From Protula sp. h YS-2021 (taxonomy: Eukaryota; Annelida; Polychaeta; Sabellida; Serpulidae), in NCBI GenBank assembly GCA_949752745.1, contig OX457024.1, positions 110,102,219-110,166,218 on the forward strand: 64,000 nucleotides of DNA. The letters are read 5' to 3'. This document shows, in pieces, positions 27,914 to 39,935 of the stretch. Numbering within the stretch: the first letter of the stretch is position 1; each line of letters begins with the position of its first letter. The notes under the pieces were generated by a model. It was not told where the DNA came from. It made no database searches and was given only the letters and a program-made list of their open reading frames with translations. Both the position numbers and the translations under genes were made by a program.

Positions 27914-28410
27914 ACTAGAACCACATTTCGCTAGCAAAATGTTAAACACTTGACAAAAATTATATACTTCCTTCAATGGGTTATTTCTTGAATAATATAT
28001 TGCAAACAACAGAGCTTGAATACGTGTTATAAGCCGAGTAGTGTTTGGTTTTTGTTGACTTAAGGTTTTATTGACTGATCAGACATACGCCGTGTTATCT
28101 ATTTACGCAGTGAGAGCTGAGCAACTGTATGTGCTGTGCTGCGCGTTAAATGCTCCGCATTTACTTGCAAAAAATATACTCTTTTCACATGGCGTTTTAA
28201 ATAAGAAAACGAAATCGAAGGCGAAAATAAAAAGTGTCATGCACACGTTCATATCAAGTTCTACCTGAGTCCCAAGTTTCGTGGCCATAGGACTCGTAGT
28301 GCCAGTGGAGGAGATGACAGAAGAAATCCGATCACTGTCAAAAAAAGATACCAACGGCTGCTCGCACAAATTCATAAAGCCCTTGCAAGCCAAAGGCTTG
28401 TCAAGTGCTG
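27914..28410 (+). mobile_element. HINE-like element, AACACTTGACAA family, plus orientation
   Basis: Starts near CTAGAACCACATTTCGCTAG, then AACACTTGACAA (27945), and ends with GCAAGCCAAAGGCTTGTCAA (hairpin) GTGCT. It is the reverse complement of the copies at 34541 and 36268, including a conserved CCCAAGTTTCGTGGCC segment. The only clearly plus-oriented full copy of this type in the window. Confidence 0.65.
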
Positions 28411-28654
28411 AAAAATGTAGATGATAGCAAAATGCTTCCTGTCCGCATTTTTGTCAAGTTCTGGAGAGTGTAGGAAGAGGTGTGCACTAGTGCGATATTT
28501 CGCTGTTTATCCCTGTCATCCTCATCGCATGTGGAAAGTGTGATTTGGGTTTACCGCGATGAATATTTATTCTTTTGCCTCACCTCCGATACCGTGAGAA
28601 CAATTTACACAAATTTCGAGTTATTAAACTGCTCCTCAAACAAAAAACCTTTTC

Positions 28655-28830
28655 AGTTCCATGGGGGCCACTTGGTATCATGTATTACCATAGGCGACCA
28701 AAAAACGGGAGAAAGAGGGTAATTTTGAGGCCAATTTCGTTTAAAAGGGGGTATTTTTCATTTATTACTCCGCCGTTCCTACAGAAAGGGGGGGGGGGTA
28801 TTTCGGAATTTTACTATGCGTTTGTTTAAA
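28655..28830 (+). repeat. Dispersed repeat shared with 39125-39255
   Basis: GGGGGCCACTTGGTATCATG, GGTAATTTTGAGGCCAA, ACTCCGC and the AGAAAGGGGG block occur in the same order at 39125-39255. Class unknown. Confidence 0.55.
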
Positions 28831-31340
28831 GAAGGGGTATTTTTTCAAAGTAAGCACTCCGTGTGTAGGGGTCGTTTTAAAAAGTCATGACCACGCAGGG
28901 TAACCAATTTGTACATCAGGCCCACTTCCTTCCCCGGGAAATTTTAAAGATATGTTACTGCAACCCCCCAACATTCCAACTAAGGCCAAGCGCAGGGGCT
29001 GGGGGGATACTTTCCCGACTGCAGGCTGTACTATCACAACCCATAGGCCTCCCCTTTTCAAGGCTTACCGCATCATTCCTTTATTCTCAAGACAAGAATG
29101 TCTAAGAACATTGGGGCCAGCCGAAGCAATGAAAGATACACTCTGTACAAAGGAACCTGTTTTAAACCAATTTTAGTGTTTTAAAGTTTTATAACAATTC
29201 AATCATAAATGTTGGAAACATTTTTCGTTTTCAAAAAAATTGACAAAAATTGGCCAAATATCGCCATTCTTTAATTCAAGATTTCTTTACTGTGTGCATA
29301 TAGACCTCTCATAGACGCTAATCTCTGTGTGAGCCAATATATATTACACCAGTTCTGTGACTATATCTCTATAAACAAATACATTAAATGGTTTTTAAAA
29401 TATATATTGGCGTTAGATGTTCATTAAAAAAGAAAGAAAATAAAAATGCACAGGTCTGTTACAACTTCAAGGGACTAACGCAAATAAATGAAGACTGATA
29501 TTTATAAAATACTACAATTTTTTTATATAAACATGCATAAGTAGAATTTAGACATAAAAATTAATTTTCAGTTCTGTTGAAACAATGCTATTATCCTAGT
29601 TAGCATGGCTGCCGTGATACCCATCAAAGACATCAACTGTTATTATTATTAAATAAATGTTTCATGAGGTAGACAATAAGCTTTGTGCATGAAGTTCTCG
29701 TAATTTCCCTTGGAGACATAGCAACAACATTGTCTATTTTTTTAAGTTTTGCTCAGTTTGTGTTTTCAAATAATTTGTTTGAAATGGTTCGTTTCCGGAC
29801 TGAGAATACTGTATGGAATATGTATATGCCCCCTGCTACCGATAGGAACAAAGAAACACGTCATTCAAGGGGGTGTGGGGCAGTTAGCTCAGGTGGTCAG
29901 AACGTTGGTCTGGTAACCACAAAGCAAATCATTTGACTTTCACTGCAGTTGCCTCAGCTGACCTAAACAGACATTTCGAAGCCACACTAGTCAGTTTTAA
30001 ATCGAGTTAATCACGTTAAATCCCTATATAAAACTCTAAATTGAAAGTTCACCAAAAGTTTATTGGTTTCCATAGCACAGCCGGGATAATCGTGGTTACT
30101 ACAACCGGAAAATCTCTAAATATTTACAGTTTTAAAGTAGTTGCTCTGATGACTTCATTTATATACACATACACATAGAACAAAAAATTCTATCCCCTGG
30201 GATGACTCAAATGCAGATATTTTAATGTTTTACAACATTTTAAAGATTTTTGCTAATAATACGTGAATACAATTTTACTTATAATATTTTATTATTTTTG
30301 CCTAAATTATTTTAATATTTTTTTTGCTGAGAATATTTTAGTACATTTTGTTTTTGCTACATTTTTTTACATTACTAATACTTGTTTTGCTTATGTTTTA
30401 CACTATTTTCGTTCAATATTTTAAACACCTTTTGGTTAAATGTTTTAATAGTTATTTGTTTATAATACTTTACACAAATTTAAACATAATATAGGGGCAT
30501 TATTCAGGCATTATAAAACTAACGGTGTAGAATTCTTAGTCACTAATTAGATCATTGTGCTTGTTATTTATCCAATGTTTTTCAACCTTAAGTCGCTGGT
30601 TTTTGCTTGTCCCTTTTGTGGCCATAATTCAAAGTTCCTACAATATATGGAATGTACAAAACAGTCTTGCAACTCTTTCCACGTTTCGAAGGTTATTGTT
30701 GTCGGTCTTACCCTAAAAAGAGACAATTTTCTATAAGGCTGTCATTATTCCATCATTTAAAATAGGAATGGATGACATACATGCATATATAGCTGTCATT
30801 TAATACGAACCCACCAAATATCCAAATTGTTGATTTCTAATCATTAATCATATTTGATTTTTGGCTCGAAAGCTTTTCACATTTAGAAAATATGCTCTAT
30901 CTTTATGTAAAATTCTAGTTCACTAAGAAAGCTTCCCATTGAATGAATTGATACGAAGAGTGAAAGGCCACGAAGAAGCACACCTCACTCCTCGTAATAC
31001 GTGGTTATAGAATTTTTCACACGTATTTAATTAATGATTGGACCAAGACCAGAGTCAATTGTTCAGAAAGATTTCACAGAAACTTTACTTCTGAGTTTGC
31101 ACAATGATTGCATAAAATCTAGAAAAAGTAAAATGTCTGTTTCTACGACAGTGTCGGCATAGCCATCTAAAACCGTCTTAGACATAGGTAACGTTATTGA
31201 AATGTTATACACTGTTTGCATTTGTGAATATATCAAGTCCAGTTTGGTCACTTCGTACTGGTAGGAGTAGATTCTGATGTATCCGAAATTCCACACTTGT
31301 AATTCGGAGACCATTTTATTAAACAGAATTGAAACATGGG
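28831..31340. other. Intergenic, AT-rich, no gene seen
   Basis: One tRNA-like fragment is listed separately. From about 30230 to 30480 an imperfect repeat of TTTTAATATTTT/TTTGCTAATAA-like words gives an AT-rich low-complexity stretch. No supportable exon. Confidence 0.45.
29875..29955 (+). mobile_element. tRNA-like SINE fragment
   Basis: GGGGCAGTTAGCTCAGGTGG matches a tRNA 5' end and A box, followed by an anticodon-arm-like GTTGGTCTGGTAACCAC. A B box is not convincing (CTTTCACTGCAGTTGCC follows), so it is a decayed SINE head, not a tRNA gene. Confidence 0.45.
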
Positions 31341-31344
31341 AGGC

Positions 31345-31555
31345 ACAGAATGCAAATTTCTCATGGAAATTCATACTTTTTTGCACTGGTCAGCAATGTC
31401 TAAGCAATTCTCAGAGCAGAATGCTAATTTCTCATGGAAATGTTCATTATTTTCATTGGCCAGCAATATCTAAGCAAGTCTCAGAGCAGAACGCAAATTG
31501 CTCATGTAAATTTTCATTTTTTTTGCTCTAGCCCGCAATGTCTAAGCCCTTCTCA
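31345..31555 (+). repeat. ~72-bp tandem repeat, three copies
   Basis: Each copy has CAGAATGC(A/T)AATTTCTCATG, GGAAATT(G)TTCAT, a T-rich run, GGCCAGCAAT and TCTAAGCAAGTCTC. The third copy is more diverged. Confidence 0.8.
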
Positions 31556-32685
31556 AAAGTCTACATAACCTATGGAGATGGCAGTCCAATACATTGCCAT
31601 TCGAATAAATGACGAAGCTGTTTATCTTCAAAGTGCTTTTTGTGGCAGTTGTTTGCTTGTTTTTTGCCTTGAAAATTAAATTTCTGTAACGTCAAAGTTT
31701 ATTGTGGTACACATTTCGCAAGATTCAAGCATTTAATATTGTTTTTACTAACAGAATAAAAAAATATAAGTCTTCAAAAATTGAAATGCCACTTAGTTAA
31801 AAAACACGTTAACAGATATCATAATATTAATGGTAAACCAGACCGATTGATTAATGAGCAGCAAAGCTTACAACTTTCATACACAAAATTTAAATACGAC
31901 TAAATTAAAAATACATGAACAAACGTAAAAATATTTCAATGAATGTGTAACTTAGTCATATAAATCAAATAAATTCTATAAATTATCGAATCCACTTAAA
32001 GCCTTTTACAAAACAATTTCAGGAATTTCTGTTGAACGAAAACTCTTGGCCTGAAAATCTGTGAAAAAACATGATGACGTTATGGACTACGTTGTAGACA
32101 GACCTCGTGGTGACTTCTTGCTTCATTTAACCCAAGCATTATTTTCAGATTCAAACTTAGGACAGAAAATTAATAAATGATTAAAAACATTTGTTTGGAA
32201 TCGATATTTTGACCAAATGCATTTGAGTTTTAGTGATCTGCATTTACAAAAGCAATTTAATGGGTGCGTAGTTAATATCAATTAATGTGTAGCATAAGCT
32301 TTGAAGGTAAAATATATATAAATTTATAAATAAAGGGATTTAAGTTCCGGAAGCAGCAGTCATTATTAATATTAGTAAAGGATAATTTATGTTACTCAAG
32401 GTCTAGATCAGGATAGGAATTAATCAAGAAGTGTCATCAATAAATTTAAAATAAGCAAATTGTATTCTTATACGAACTTTTCCCAACACAAATTTTGTGC
32501 TTTCTACGAAAGTGCGTTTGAGGCCCATTGATTTTATATATCTGTGATGTAAAACAAGTTTTCCAAATACTCGTGTTTAAGTGCTTTACACAAATTACAA
32601 GAACATAATTTGTGCATCATATACCTCATCAGGTGACATATATCCGAGTCCCTATTAAGACCTATGTCAGTCAGTCTGTAGATTA
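31556..32685. other. Intergenic, AT-rich, no gene seen
   Basis: No repeat structure or coding similarity recognised. Confidence 0.45.
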
Positions 32686-33175
32686 CAAAGGACCTGTACT
32701 GCAAAATGTCAAGCCAGGAAAATACGAACTTCAAAAAGACTAAACAGCGAAATATAAAACCAGGAACACAACTAACTGCCAAGAGACCTCACTGAAAAAT
32801 CTGAAGCCAGAAAAACTCCTAAATACAAATGTACTACACTGCAGAATGCAAAGCCAGGAAAATACTTGTTGCAAAGGGACTGCACACTGAAATATCAAAC
32901 CATGATAACACTTACTGCAAAAGGTCTGCACTGCAAGTGTCAAGTCAGTAAAACACTTACTGCAACGTGGCTGCACTGCAGAATGTTAAGCCAGGAAAAG
33001 ATTTACTGCAAAGAGACTACACTGCAGAATGTCAATCCAGGAAAAATCACTTGTAATGGGACTGCACTGCAAAATGTTAAGCGAGGAAACGCAGTCACTG
33101 CAAAGGCGCTACACTGCATAATATCAAGCCCGAAAATACTAGCTACAAAGGGACTACATTGCAAAATTCAGAGAA
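32686..33175 (+). repeat. ~46-bp diverged minisatellite, about 11 copies
   Basis: Unit approximately AAAGGGACTGCACTGCAAAA TGTCAAGCCAGGAAAATACT TACTGC. Copies differ at many sites, so the array is old compared with the aftiphilin minisatellites. Confidence 0.88.
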
Positions 33176-34200
33176 AAACGTCCTAACAACATTGTCCTGA
33201 AGAACGATTACACTTAAGTTGCCAACACTTTACAAATGAGTTGGTTAACCTGTTTTAAAGATTGTGACCATCACTTGGTCTTTTCAAAATTATATTTTAG
33301 TTTGGATAACAGATATTAAAAAAACTGCAAATATCGTAACCAAAAGGTCACTTAAAATTTCAAAGTAATATTAAACCAAGTTGAAAATTTGCTTATAGGT
33401 CGAGCTGAATAATTTAAATTAGCAGAAATATTGTTCGCGAAACTGATTTATTTTAGTTTAATTTACTTGTGTATGAGTTGTGCACAGAAAAGAAATGCAT
33501 GGGTATCTAGTGAAATATTGTAGTTACATATCATTCAAATATTTTACGTCTCAGACCATGAATATAAATTAAGCAAATGCGAAATATTTACTCAAGTGTA
33601 AACATTCTGCCGTTTGGTCCTTTTGCAACTCCTGCACTTTACGCAGACATAGCATGCATTGCAGCTCTTTTGAAGTCATCTTTCGAACATGGCCGGTGAT
33701 TCTTCCATTGTCTTTGGTGTGTTTTCTCGGTTATGGACCAACGCTAATTTGTAAATCGCTGTCAGAATGATTCCGCGTTGAATATATCTTATTGCCAGTC
33801 ATTTAACGTCTCTTTCAAAGTTAATTCAACACTCTTATATGATATGGCCATCCGGATTTGAACAGATGCCCGTTCGCTTACCAAATTAACGTTTCAACCC
33901 CTGCATCGCCAAGGTTAAAGACTGAAACATGTTATTCTAACCATTTTCAATTATCAATACCTTTTCCGAAACTGCTCGGGCGACATTGCTTGAGAATTAA
34001 AATTGAATGTTTGTAATTAATGTTTGGTTTTTAAGCTGTAAGTGTCAAGCAGTAAGTGTTCATTATTTTTTCTTGAAAATGACGTATTCTGAGAAATGCT
34101 TACCGATATTATTTACGCACATTTGTGATCCGGCGTTGTGGTCTAAATAGCATAACGCAAGCGGTTTGTTGCGAAACATAACAAGTAGCTTGTCAGTTTA
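33176..34200. other. Intergenic, no gene seen apart from a tRNA-like fragment
   Basis: AT-rich; nothing supportable beyond the entry at 33843-33905. Confidence 0.45.
33843..33905 (-). mobile_element. tRNA-like SINE fragment
   Basis: The minus strand contains a B-box-like TGTTCAAATCC followed by GGATGGCC, and an anticodon-arm-like TTTGGTAAGCGAACGGG. The A box is weak. Confidence 0.35.
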
Positions 34201-34202
34201 AT

Positions 34203-34290
34203 GGGGGCTCGTTGGTCGAGTGGTTAAAGACGGTTGCCAGCCATGCAGTTGTGGTTCTGTATCCCGGGTTCGAATCCAGCTAGTGGTCAG
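34203..34290 (+). mobile_element. tRNA-like SINE head (long variable arm type)
   Basis: GGGGGCTCGTTGGTCGAGTG (A box) and GGGTTCGAATCC (B box) are spaced as in Ser/Leu-type tRNAs with a long variable arm. The 3' half does not pair with the 5' end, and further sequence (CTAGTGGTCAGGAATCATGA) follows, so a SINE head is likelier than a functional gene. Confidence 0.5.
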
Positions 34291-34540
34291 GAATCATGAC
34301 AATTTGCAAACCCCCAAAGGATATCGTTGGGCCTATATAGTCCACTAATACTAAGTTAGGGTTGCATTACGTTAGGCGTATGTGCCAATAGATAAGGATT
34401 TCAGATACACTATATGGGCCCGTCGAAATTATAATAATCTTGAGAAATTGTAATCAATAACTATACACATGTATGCGCGCATTGTAAACCGGTTTGAGCA
34501 GGTTATCTGGAAAATAGGTATATAAAACCTCACTATTATT

Positions 34541-35045
34541 AACACTTGACAAGCCTTTGGCTTGCAAGGGTTATATGAATTTGTGCGAGCAAATTCGTCC
34601 TTTTTTTTCTTCTTGACACTTTTTCCGATTTTTTGTGTCTTCTTCTTCTCTGCAACTATGGACCCTACGACCATGAAACTTGGGACTTATGAAGAGCTTG
34701 ATCTGAACATGTGAATGTCACTTTTTATTTTCGTCTTTGATTTCGTTTTCTTTGTTAAAACGCCATGTGAAAAGAGTGTATTTTTTGCAGGTAAATGCGT
34801 AGCATTAAACCCAAATCACACACAGTTGCACAGTGAGCTTGTGCGAGCTTTCACTGCGTAAATAGCTAATACGGCGTATGCTGGATCAGTCCACAGAACC
34901 TTAAGTCAACAGAAACCAAACACTACTCGGCTTATAAGACGTATTCAAGCTGTGTTGTTTGCAATATATTATTCAAGAAATCACCCATTGAAGGAAGTAT
35001 TTTTGCGTTTTAATTTTTGTCAAGTGTTTAACATTTCGCTAGCGG
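34541..35045 (-). mobile_element. HINE-like element, AACACTTGACAA family
   Basis: AACACTTGACAA, then the hairpin AAGCCTTTGGCTTG, GCAAGGGTTATATGAATTTG, ATGAAACTTGGGACTTATGA, ending TTGTCAAGTGTT plus AACATTTCGCTAGC. The 12-bp ends are inverted. Preceded by ATTATT. Confidence 0.7.
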
Positions 35046-36267
35046 AATGAGCTTCTCGTTATTATTATTATTATTAACATATTTTTGAGTAGTCTATTAC
35101 TGCATTTATCGTGGACTAGCAGAATATTTAGTGTAAATTCGTAGCTCATAAAACACACTTATGCATGCACAGAAGCCTATATTCGTTTAAGTGGATTTTA
35201 CTTCAAACTTCACATATAAGGACTGGGAAAATTTGGAACATGTCTTATTCCTCTAATGCAAAGATGCAGGTTGGACTGCGTTGTTGTCCAACAGCACACC
35301 TCTGCATCGTTTCAAACTGTGGTGTATTAGTATGTTTTGTTCTGCAGACACACTGGGGATTCCACGAGAATAGTACTCATTAAAAGAGAACTATTTCTTT
35401 AAGTCAATGCGGTTTTGATTTGTACATAACATATAGATCTTTCCAGAAGGCATATATTTTATAACAATATGTCTGACTGGGCCAGTAAATATCCATCAAA
35501 CTTCTTCTTTAATGTGATAGATTTTAAATCGTTCAATTTTTCCGCCGGATATGTTATTACACTTGGAAAGTTTCATTTTCTTAATATAATTAAGTTGAAA
35601 AGCGAAATTTATCTTTCTGCTGCAAATTGTTTCTGCTGAAATTACTAAATACTTCAAAAGTTTAAATTTCGTATGAGCGTTGCGAGGTAACCCATTCTGC
35701 CATCGGGTGAAATGTTAACGCGAAAGATGCTTCAGATATTGCATTTTATGGATAGTAAATTTACACTGCGCCAAAGCGTGTGACTAGCCTTAGCAAAGGC
35801 TGGCTCAGTAATATGCTGTTGTATAACGTGTGTGTGAGCAATACAGACAAGTTGATTCATTTCCAAGTGTATCGCCTCGCTTAGGAAAAACAAATACCTC
35901 TCTAGTTTAAATATTAGATACAGCTGATAAAACCTAGACAGATATTTTTCATATTTAAATTTTAATACATTTTATGTTAAGAATTACAACAAAATATTTT
36001 ACAAACCACAATATCTCGCTTATTTTTTTAAAAAAAAAAGCTTCTACTAATTGTACTAAATTCATATATTTTCTTTTCCTAGGTCCACCTAAGTCAAACC
36101 CAGCCCGATTTAAATAAAAACTTGCAAAACACGTTTTGAATAGCTAGCACGGTGGTTAAAACTTATTTTTAACCACTTTGGCTTTAAAGACGCTATATAA
36201 AAGGTATCCCGCTTACCTTGACCTGCTCGGTTGACCATTTTCTCCAGAGTGATTTTGAGCTTATTTA
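35046..36267. other. Intergenic, no gene seen
   Basis: Includes 35265-35385, a plus-orientation copy of the flank-plus-unit repeat of 17615-17812 (GTTGTTGTCCAACAGC ... CTGCAGACACACTGGGGATT ... AATAGTACTCATTAAAA). The rest is AT-rich and unremarkable. Confidence 0.5.
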
Positions 36268-36927
36268 CAATTGACAAGCCTTTGGCTTGCAAGGGTTATA
36301 TGAATTTGTTCGAGCAGCCGTTCGTCCTTTTTTTCTTGACACTTTTTCCGATTTTTTGTGTCTTCTTCTTCTCTGACACTATGGGCCCTAGGACCATGAA
36401 ACTTGGGACTTATGAAGAGCTTGATCTGAACGTGTGCATGTCACTTTTTATTTTCGTCTTCGATTTCGTTTTCTTTGTTAAAACGCCATATGAAAAGAAT
36501 GTATTTTCTGCAAGTAAATGTGCAGCATTTAACGCATAGCACAGAACATAACACAGTTGGTCAGCTTTGTGCGAGCTCTCACTGCGTAAACAAAATAACA
36601 CAGCTTATGCCTAATCAGTCACTCAAACCTTAAGTCAACAAAAAGCAAACACTTCTCGGCTTATAAGACGTATTCAAGCTGTGTTGTTTCTAATATATTT
36701 AACTGGTATTAAGTTATGAACCTATGGAGTTTTTTTTGACAGTGGTCCGATTTTGTAGAATATTATAAGCCGCATAAATGCTGTGCCATAAGCTCTGTAC
36801 ATAGTTGTATAACACACTGTATGCATGTTGTAAAATACTTATGTTATTCAAGAAATAACCCATTGAAGGAAGTATTTTTGTGTTTTAATTTTTGTCAAGT
36901 GTTTAACATTTCTCTAACGAAGTACGG
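36268..36927 (-). mobile_element. HINE-like element, AACACTTGACAA family, with internal insertion
   Basis: Same order of blocks as 34541-35045 and closely similar, but with about 140 bp extra between CTGTGTTGTTTCTAATATAT (near 36700) and ATTCAAGAAATAACCC (36846). The right end has TTGTCAAGTGTT, AACATTTCTCTAACGAA and CGGCTCTAGTTTTA. Confidence 0.7.
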
Positions 36928-36959
36928 CTCTAGTTTTATCTTAGTTTAAGCTTGGTTTA

Positions 36960-37540
36960 TTAAGAAAATCTCGAGCTCATTTTTCAGCCTTTGGGTCTAA
37001 AAGTCGCTATGTATGGGTTTCCTTGGTGGCCTTGATCTCCTCGGTCATGAAATCTGACCATTAGCTCTAAAACGTTTAGAGATTTTCGATCGTTTTAGCC
37101 TGAAAACGGTTAGAAATTTGTTACCCTTTGGACCTAAACAACTTAACATAAGAGGCTCCTCGGCGACATTGAAGTTCTCGGTCACGCTCAAGAACCGGAA
37201 GTTGACCATTATCTCGAAAAGGGTAAGAGATGGAGCAATTTTGAGCTCATTTTTGACATTTGGGTCTTAAGCAATGTTGCATAAGAGATAACCCAGTGAC
37301 CATGACCCTCTCGGTCACGGTTAAAGGGAAAAAACGAAAGTTGACCATTATGTCGAAAACGGTTAGAGCTAGAATTTTTCTGAATTAATTTTCGACTCTG
37401 GGCCTAAACAAACCTATAATAGGGATATCTCGGTGACCTTGACCTTCTCGGTCATAGTCAAGATAAAAAAACTGGAAGTTGACCGTTATATCGAAAACGG
37501 TTAGAGATAGAGCGATTTTTGGGCTCATTTTCTACCCGTT
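36960..37540 (+). repeat. ~120-bp tandem repeat, 4-5 diverged copies
   Basis: Recurring blocks: GGTGACCTTGACCTTCTCGG, TCA(C/T)(G/A)GTCAAG, GAAGTTGACCATTAT, TCGAAAACGGTTAGAGAT, GGGCTCATTTT. It is interrupted at 37543 by the transposon described next; the interrupted unit resumes at 38538 (CGTTTGGCCAAAATAGCGAC). Confidence 0.8.
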
Positions 37541-37542
37541 TG

Positions 37543-38537
37543 CAGGGCTGTACCTTAAAGGGCGCGCGGGCGCGTACGCGCCTAAGATGTTGGCCATGCG
37601 CCTAAGAAAAAAAAGTTAGGCGCGCGTTGCGCGCCCAACTTTTTGGCCCATTTAATATGATTATAATAATATTATGATACATTTTTTGAAAAAAAAATCA
37701 GCAAAAAAACGTTTCTTGTGGATGTCAAGAGCTGCGAAACAGCCACAGGTTCTTCTGCATTTTACGGGTGTAGGACAAAATACCACCGGACATAATACCA
37801 CCGGGCAAAATACCACTTGACATAATACCACCAAGGAAATGAAAACTAGGACAAAATACCACCACAATGTTTTATTGCTTTCTATGATCACCGGAGCGAT
37901 TTATAACTGAATGTAACTAAAACAAACGTAAAATTACATTCACTGAGGACATTCTACTTTACTGTAACTGTTATTTTTTGTAGATCCTAGTTAGTTTATT
38001 GTCGTGGTTTATTGCCGTTGATATTGGTTTAAATTTTACTCATTTTAGTGCCTTATTTATATGCGGAAAGTCTCGCGCTATTCTTATTCTCTGCGACCTA
38101 CTGCATCTGATTTTTATAATCCCGAAGCCGTCCTCCGTTTCGCGTCTTATTTGAGCTTCTTCCATGACTGGACGCCACCGAGTCTGCGTTGTTACGCTGT
38201 ATAATAAAAAGATATCGTTGGTGGTATTTTGTCCTAGTTTTCATTTCCTTGGTGGCATTATGTTCGGTGGTATTTTGTCCGGTGGTATTATGTCTGGTGG
38301 TATTTTGTCCGGTTCCCGCATTTTACACATCATTATGCTTATGCATGCCTATTAGATATTACATAATTCAATCCATAACAGGAAAAGCGTCTTGTTAAGG
38401 GATCCTCTTTCAAGTTTTTTGTAACTCAAAACCCTTATGAAGAATACGACCCACGCGCCTAAGATTTCGCCCACGCGCCTAACTTTTTGAAGCTAGGCGC
38501 GCGCGCGCCTAGCTCTTTTTCTTAAGGTACAGGCCTG
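37543..38537. mobile_element. DNA transposon with CAGG ends, ~1 kb, host of a nested element
   Basis: The left end CAGGGCTGTACCTTAA and right end TTAAGGTACAGGCCTG form a 16-bp inverted repeat with one mismatch. Subterminal regions are dense in GCGCGCC and CGCGCCTAAG. CGTTTG flanks both sides (37537-37542 and 38538-38543), and removing the element restores the 120-bp repeat. CAGG ends suggest hAT; the 6-bp duplication is shorter than the 8 bp expected, so the superfamily stays open. No transposase. Confidence 0.75.
37766..38317. mobile_element. Nested 552-bp MITE with 9-bp target duplication
   Basis: Inverted terminal regions of about 100 bp are built from repeated GGACAAAATACCACC and GGACATAATACCACC; both contain AAGGAAATGAAAACTAGGAC. 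The tips are GGG. The direct repeat GCATTTTAC (37757-37765, 38318-38326) is a perfect 9-bp target duplication, as produced by Mutator-like elements. It sits inside 37543-38537, so it inserted later. Confidence 0.8.
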
Positions 38538-38639
38538 CGTTTGGCCAAAATAGCGACTAAGACCTTCCAGTCATAATGTAATACAAACATCAAGCGGAAT
38601 TCTGTCTAGTTTACGCTATCGGTTTCGTCTTTTTTCGAG

Positions 38640-39000
38640 TTGACATGTCATTGCTACCATTTCCGGTGAGCGATAACACAAGGGCGTTGTTTTTGTTTAT
38701 GAGTCGCACGTCTATGCAACGTCGATTTTTTCAACGTCTACCCAAAGTCGATTTTCGACGTTTTTTTTTTAACGTTACGCCAAGGATGTTGATTAGACGT
38801 CGGTGCAATCTGCGTTGTCGTTGCAACGTTGCTTTCCCAACACCTATTCAACGTTGTGTGAAAGACGTTAGTAAGACGTTTATCTGTGGTTGCAACCAAT
38901 CACAATCAAATTACAAGCAGTTTTTATGTCGTGGTTTGGTCAGGTCGACGTCGCAGCTTCAAATAGATGCTGGATCGACGGTGGACTGTTTACTGGGACC
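38640..39000. repeat. AACGTC/GACGTT-rich dispersed repeat, fragment 1
   Basis: Dense AACGTC, GACGTC and GACGTT words with GTTGCAACCAATCACAA, GGTCGACGTCG and a terminal GGACTGTTTACTGGGACCC. Closely related text recurs at 40640-42230, where two more ends read CAGTGTTTACTGGGG (41447) and GGATTGTTTACTTGG (42193). Probably remnants of a DNA transposon family; class unknown. Confidence 0.6.
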
Positions 39001-39017
39001 CTCCCTCCTCTCTAACC

Positions 39018-39085
<68 letters not shown>
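39018..39085 (+). repeat. CT dinucleotide tract
   Basis: Nearly pure (CT)n, followed by a G-rich run at 39104-39124. Confidence 0.95.
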
Positions 39086-39088
<3 letters not shown>

Positions 39089-39124
39089 TCCCCCTCTCCC
39101 TCCCGGGGGGGGGGGGGAGGGGGG

Positions 39125-39255
39125 AGGAGGTGGCCACTTGGTGTCTTATGTGTTTAAAAAGACGCGGAGAATGCAGGGGTAATTTTGAGGCCAAGCGCGG
39201 TCCGCGTGCAGTCACTACTCCGCGTTTCCCAGAAAAAGGGGAATTACTTCGGAAC
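39125..39255 (+). repeat. Dispersed repeat shared with 28655-28830
   Basis: GTGGCCACTTGGTGTCTTAT, GGGTAATTTTGAGGCCAA, ACTACTCCGCG and AGAAAAAGGGG in the same order as at 28655-28830. Confidence 0.55.
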
Positions 39256-39319
39256 TGCACTTATGGACACCAGATGAGATGTCAAGAGCTGCGAAACAGC
39301 CCCCTGGGCTCTCCCTCTT

Positions 39320-39330
<11 letters not shown>

Positions 39331-39400
<70 letters not shown>

Positions 39401-39418
39401 TCTCTCTCTCTCTCTCTC
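39331..39418 (+). repeat. CT dinucleotide tract
   Basis: (CT)n with one CACC interruption. Confidence 0.95.
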
Positions 39419-39766
39419 AAAAATGTTCATAATTTTGCTTGGCGAAAAACTGAACCGTGTACATGATTTTTTTTATCAGATTCTGCATACATTTGTCGAT
39501 TTTCTTCTGTGATTAGAAAACCACGCTGAGGCATTTCGCTTGTTCCAACCCACGCACTAACACCAAATCTTGCACACACAAGCAGTGTTTGAGCGAACGT
39601 CACACAAGGGTTCTCTTGGCGCGTGTTTTTATGCATGAAAATCACATAGCGAACTGTTTACGGCGGAATTCACCCTTATATGGGCATTCACACAAATGCA
39701 CTTATGGCCACAAGAAAACACAAGGGTGTTACTTTATAGGGGAAAGAGGGGGAGGGGTGAGAGAGC

Positions 39767-39771
<5 letters not shown>

Positions 39772-39832
<61 letters not shown>

Positions 39833-39865
39833 GAGAGAGCGAGACAGAGAGAGAGGGTGAGAGAG

Positions 39866-39931
<66 letters not shown>

Positions 39932-39935
39932 GGGG
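39772..39935 (+). repeat. GA dinucleotide tract, opposite polarity to the CT tracts
   Basis: Long (GA)n with GGTGAGAGAGCGAGACAGA interruptions repeated twice. About 350 bp of unique sequence separates it from the (CT)n at 39331-39418. Confidence 0.95.

Noticed and set aside
32866..33186. Plus-strand ORF with GLHC/LQNV repeats
   Set aside because: Translation of the diverged 46-bp minisatellite; no domain, and the frame is not preserved between units.
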